From Auxenochlorella pyrenoidosa (taxonomy: Eukaryota; Chlorophyta; Trebouxiophyceae; Chlorellales; Chlorellaceae), in assembly GCA_001430745.1 (NCBI GenBank), contig KQ481946.1:1281541-1292768 (forward strand): 11,228 nucleotides of DNA, given 5' to 3'. Shown here piece after piece: positions 7,751-11,228 of the stretch. Within the stretch, counting starts at the first letter, position 1, and every line of letters starts with the position of its first letter. The notes under the pieces are model-generated. The model was given only the letters and a program-made list of their open reading frames with translations. It was not told the DNA's origin and did not search any database. The position numbers and the translations under genes were made by a program.

Positions 7751-10700
7751 ATGAGACGGCTTGTCGAATGCCGCGCGGCGATGGCGGCAGGGCCTCGCTC
7801 GACTGCCGCCGCCAACCGCCGCCGGCCGGGGTGGCTGCCAGCACTGGCCTGCACGCTGCTCCTGGCAGTGTTGTTGCCCATGGCGGGCGCCCAGAGTGCT
7901 GGTGAAAACAGCTCAGCCAGCTCGGCGTCAGGGAGCACCCTGCCTGCCGCAGCGCCAGCGCCGCCTGTAGTGGAGGTTGTGCCAGCCAGTTCCTCAACTG
8001 CCGGCCCTGCACAGCCTGCCACCACCGCCCCACTGCCAGCAGCATCACCGTCCACAGCCACCCCTGGCAGCCCACCGCCAGCTGCCAGCACTTCAACATC
8101 GCCGCCGCCAGCTGCTGTGCCCTCCCCGTCCCAATCTCCGCCGGTGGCGCCAGCACCCAGCCCCTCCCCTTCGCCGCCAGTGGCCGTAAGGCCACCCCCA
8201 CCGTCGCCGATCGTTGCGCCAGCCAGCACCCCAGCACCCCCGATGTCCCCAAACCTGGTGAGCCATCATTGCCATCCTGCGCTGGGACACCTCATGGCTT
8301 CGGCTGCTGCGCTGCCTAAATTGTCCCGTTTTGCTGGAACCAGCGCATACAGCCTCCTCTCACCCTCCCCTCGACACTTCCCTGTTCCTCTCCTTCCTGC
8401 ACTCACCGGCGCCGCCACTGCTGCTCATCTGTGGCCGAGTTGGCTCGCCTCCTCACACACTGCACATGCACCCCATGCAGGCCCCTCAGGCGCCGGCGCC
8501 AGCGCCCTCCACCTCTGCACAGAACCAGCTGTCCCTGGTGCTGCGCCTATCTGGCGCGGCACTGCTGCCCTGGAGCAAGAGCAAGGGGGACCAAGTGCTG
8601 TCGGCTCTGGTCGGCACGCTGCAGGCAGCTGGGTTGGCGGTTACCGGCAGGTGCGGTGGCCGTCTCGACTCTCTCTGGACGCTTGCCCATCTGCTGACGT
8701 CCATCCCTGTGCTGTGTCTTGCTGCCGCAGCGAGGCAGCCTCGCTCGTGCTGCTGCCGCTGCCGCCCCTGCTGCTGCTGCTGCTGCTGCCGCTGCCGCCC
8801 CTGCTGCTGCTGCTGCTGCTGCCGTCGCCGCCCCTGCTGCTGCTGCTGCTGCTTCTGCTGCTAAACAATGCTGTTGGCTCTTGCGTTCTGGTTTGCACTC
8901 CCCCCGTGCAAGCGGTGGTTGCACAAGGCGCGCCGCCTGCCCACCAACCCGCTAGCCCCACACCCCTGCGCCCGCAGCGACCTGGTCCTGATTAATACCC
9001 AGGGCACAACACCCACCGCCGCCGGCCGCCGCCGGCTGCTCGACACCGCCAGCAGCTCCAACAGTGTGGCAGCCATCCCCAGCCTGTACAGCCTGGGCCA
9101 GACTGTGGAACTGCAGGCAGTGGTGGGCGCGCCGCCAGGCAGCCAGGCGGCGGTGCAGGGCGCGCTGGCGGCGGCCAGCGCGGGCGGGCAGCTGGCGGCG
9201 GCGCTGCGCAGCCAAGGTGCGCGCGGGGGCTGGCGGTGGTGCTTTGGGCAAGGCCGAACTGCGGGGCATGCACGGCAGCACCTGGCCCTGCACAGACTGC
9301 CGCGCTGCAGGAGACTGCCTGCATGTGCACCCGCCCCTGGAGCCGCCTGCCGCGGCCCCACATGCTGCCTGTGTGCTCTTTGCATGCCCCTCCCCGGGTG
9401 CAGGCCTGGCTGTGAGTCAGGTGCAGACCCTGGCCGTGTACCCCGGCACTGCCGACCCTTTGAGCAACCCGGCAGTCATCGCAGCCACCTCCGCCGACGC
9501 CTCACCGGCGCCAGGCAGCCCCGGCGCTGCAGCATCCGGCGCCAGTGCGGGCACGCCCAGCCTGGCCCTCATCATTGGGATTGGCGCAGGGGTTGGCGGA
9601 GCGGTGGTGCTCACGGGTAAGCGGGGGATGGGGGCAACCTGCTGCAGGAGGGTGCCACTTGCCGGCTCCTGGCAGCACAAGACCGGGTGCAGGACAGACA
9701 CACGGGTGTTGGCTGCGCGCGCCAGGTGGTATGCACCGCGCCGGCAGGGCTGGCCGGCCAGCGAAAAGTGTTGCCTTGCGCCGTGCTATCCTGGCGAGCA
9801 CGCTGCGCTCCGCAGGAGCCATGCTTGCTGGGCGCGCCCTCCGCCCGCTCTTGCCTGATTTGTCCACCCCCGCCTGTCCACCGCAGTGGGGCTGATCGTA
9901 TACCTGCGGTACCGCAAGGGCTCGGGGGGCAGCGGCGACGCGGCGGGCGGGTACCGCTATGACAAGCGTGCTGCCAAGGCATCGCCCGAGCCGGCGCCGC
10001 GGCGCACGGCCAGCGGGCGCAGCGTCGACCTGGAGGGGGCCTACACGCCGCGCTACAGCCAGCCCATCACGCCGCGCCGCTCTGCGCTCAAGGGCGGCCG
10101 CGAGGGCGGCGCCGCTGCCGCGGGCGCTGCCTTTCACATGCACGCGGTGTCGGCGGTGCTGCCGGCCCCGCGGACGCCCGACACGCAGCTGCTGCCGGGT
10201 GTGCACCTCATGCCGCGGGTGCCCTCGGGCTCTGCCGGCGGCGGGGCGCCCCACATCCCGTGCACCTCGTCGGCGACCAGTGTGGGGCCGCGTGTGCCTG
10301 CCAACGTGGCGCGCACCATGGCTGCGGTGCAGGATATGCAGGTGCATTTCGGTAATTGGTTTTGGGAGAGGGGTGGGGCGGAAGGGGGGGGAGTGGGGGG
10401 GGGGTCCACCAAAGTCTGTGGGCTGGCAGGGGTTGGCGCCATGCAAGCTCTCATGCACGCGACACCGCAGGTCCAACTCTGATGCTGGAGGCTTGGCGGT
10501 CAAGCAGCTGTCCCGTTCATCCATCGTTCAGCCAGCTCACTGGTTCCACCATTCTGGCATAGTTTGAATGGTTAATGGTTGAAGTTGTTATGCTGCAGGA
10601 TGCGCGTCGCGCCGCCTACCTGTCGCAGCAGGCGGCTGAGCAGGCGGCAATGCGGGACTACCTGCGCAGCCTGCCGCCACAGGCGAGGGCTGGGCGTGGG

Positions 10701-11228
10701 GAATGCAATGCAGGGCATGCAACTCAGTCAGAAGTGCAGGGCGCGCCCCTTGGCGCACCTGCGGTGAACGTCATGCACGCTGCGCCTGCTCGCCTCCCCT
10801 CACCCCGCCCCCAGCTTGCGCCTGCAAGCAAGTCACAGAAGTGCCACAGCGCTGCGCAGGTGGTCTGGGAGGACGAGGCGGCGGCGCAGGCGGCCCGGGA
10901 CCTGGCCCGCGCCCAGGGCCGGCAGGCGCGGCACGCCTCCCGCCCGCACCCCCCGGGCCATGGCCCCTCCTCCCACCGCTCGAGCCGCGGGCCCAGCAGC
11001 CACACTGCAGGGACCAGTGCCGCCGGCAGCTACACCACAGGCACCTCGGCCCCCCTTGAGCGAGGCTGAGTATTCCATGTCAGAGGCCTCGGCTGCCGCC
11101 ACGGAGATCGAACCGGCGGCAGGCGGCACCCGCCAGCAGGCCCGCGCGCTGGCCAGCCAGGGCAGCCTGGATGCACGGGCGGCGGCAGGCGGCGGCGCGG
11201 CCCTGCGCCCCGAGGCGCTGCAGCGGGC
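7751..11228 (+). CDS. single-pass membrane protein with SEA-like ectodomain (partial)
   Basis: Exons: 7751-8257, 8481-8650, 8978-9216, 9404-9616, 9887-10341, 10599-10682 and 10815 to the edge, all phase-compatible. Residues 1-47 form a signal peptide (hydrophobic core about 31-42, likely cleavage AGA|QS); a second ATG at 7781 gives a more usual leader and may be the true start. Residues 48-180 are an Ala/Pro/Ser/Thr-rich, probably O-glycosylated stalk. Residues 184-320 (LSLVLRLSGAALLPW, then GRRRLL at 242-247, then LGQTVELQAVVG and VSQVQTLAVYP) resemble the SEA-like modules common in chlorophyte surface proteins. SLALIIGIGAGVGGAVVL begins the Gly-rich membrane helix (about 359-383), followed by YLRYRKG as stop-transfer. 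The tail is basic and Ser/Pro-rich with TP sites (YTPRYSQPITPRR) and helical Ala/Gln/Arg segments. As written, the frame stops at 11067-11069, but strong coding continues one frame over to the edge. A cytoplasmic catalytic domain could lie beyond the window. Ligand and function are unknown. Confidence 0.7.
8748..8862 (+). repeat. CTG-rich minisatellite in an intron
   Basis: Three diverged tandem units of about 33-36 nt, each made of a CCGCTGCCGCCC-like block (CCGTCGCCGCCC in the last) followed by CTG repeated five to six times. The tract lies in the 327-nt intron 8651-8977 of the membrane protein gene. Read in one frame it would encode Leu runs broken by Pro; in another, Cys runs. The acceptor-like CCGCAG at 8730 just upstream could include it in an alternative transcript. 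Confidence 0.85.
10364..10404 (+). repeat. G-rich tract inside intron 10342-10598
   Basis: G runs of 3, 4, 4, 8 and 10 (the last two at 10384-10391 and 10395-10404) lie within 41 nt, separated by one to five other bases. This fits a G-quadruplex motif on the sense strand, hence also in the pre-mRNA. It starts about 20 nt after the proposed donor, so it could affect the choice between the donors at 10342 and 10352. That effect is inference. Confidence 0.7.
10683..10814 (+). other. probable GC-AG intron, frame-neutral
   Basis: The donor is CCACAG|GCGAGG, and the best acceptor is the pyrimidine-rich tract ending CCGCCCCCAG at 10814. The 132-nt interior has mixed third positions, unlike the exons around it. 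Its length is a multiple of three with no in-frame stop. Two more AG sites, at 10838 and 10859, are also in phase, so retention or acceptor shifts would only insert or delete residues. Confidence 0.5.
11050..11055 (+). other. apparent one-base frameshift in a C6 run
   Basis: The frame entering from WEDEAAAQAARDLARAQ reaches SYTTGTSAPLERG and a TGA at 11067-11069. From 11056 the +1 frame reads LSEAEYSMSEASAAATEIEP and stays open for 57 codons to the edge with G/C-ending codons. Both readings overlap only around the six C at 11050-11055, and five C would join them. No GT donor lies between 10863 and 11019, so an intron is an unlikely bridge. A sequencing or assembly indel is the simplest explanation; a real allelic frameshift is possible. 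Confidence 0.6.

Noticed and set aside
7392..8252. 286-aa open frame on the - strand
   Set aside because: It is the complement of the signal peptide and stalk exon; long antisense frames are expected opposite GC-rich exons. The translation is low complexity and has no domain.
8731..8873. Poly-Leu or poly-Cys stretch as a constitutive exon
   Set aside because: Including it leads to a stop before the membrane helix. The CTG tract behaves like an intronic minisatellite, so it is kept only as an alternative-splicing idea.
7541..8995. A single 484-aa open frame covering the signal peptide, stalk and poly-Leu run
   Set aside because: After 8257 the frame loses G/C-ending codons and runs through a clear GTGAGC donor into low-complexity Cys/His/Leu sequence. 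Splicing 8257 to 8481 and 8650 to 8978 gives a coherent ectodomain instead.
9502..10524. 340-aa open frame on the - strand
   Set aside because: It runs opposite the membrane-helix and tail exons and their introns. The + strand reading gives a sensible membrane protein with matching splice phases.
1..11228. tRNA, rRNA, transposon ends or viral genes
   Set aside because: No cloverleaf, ribosomal core sequence, terminal inverted repeat with target duplication, or polymerase/capsid/integrase motif could be seen on either strand.

Overview
The window looks like nuclear DNA from a GC-rich green alga, most likely a trebouxiophyte of the Chlorella type. The reasons are high GC throughout, coding exons with G or C at most third codon positions, short exons (about 45 to 510 nt) split by introns of about 130 to 330 nt with GTGAG/GTAAG-like or GC donors and CAG acceptors, and Pro/Ser/Ala-rich extracellular sequence with an RRRLL motif. 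No bacterial operons, RNA genes, CRISPR arrays or transposons were seen. The organism assignment is an inference.

All recognisable genes are on the + strand. (1) 1-715: the 3' end of an unrecognised gene (three exons, 95 residues visible). (2) 1631-4013: a seven-exon gene for a divergent cyclin-box protein of 314 aa; every splice junction keeps frame, and one intron is GC-AG. (3) 5264-6351: a three-exon gene for an unrecognised protein of 164 aa; it could instead be the 3' part of the cyclin gene. (4) 7751 to the right edge: a multi-exon gene for a single-pass membrane protein with a signal peptide, an Ala/Pro/Ser/Thr-rich stalk, a SEA-like ectodomain with RRRLL, a Gly-rich transmembrane helix and a long basic tail. 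The window ends before its 3' end. An apparent one-base frameshift lies in a run of six C at 11050-11055.

The spaces between genes (716-1630, 4014-5263, 6352-7750) are probably 3' UTR plus promoter. They hold a 20-G run, a 20-bp near-perfect dyad just upstream of the cyclin ATG, a 2 x 25 nt tandem repeat, a single TGTAA polyadenylation-like motif, a GC hairpin, a degenerate tandem array anchored on GCAGCCC and a 14-bp palindrome. Introns of gene 4 hold a CTG-rich minisatellite and a strongly G-rich tract.

Nothing in the sequence shows that the four genes work together; they look like independent neighbouring nuclear genes. All exon models were read by eye from phase and splice motifs and have no transcript support.
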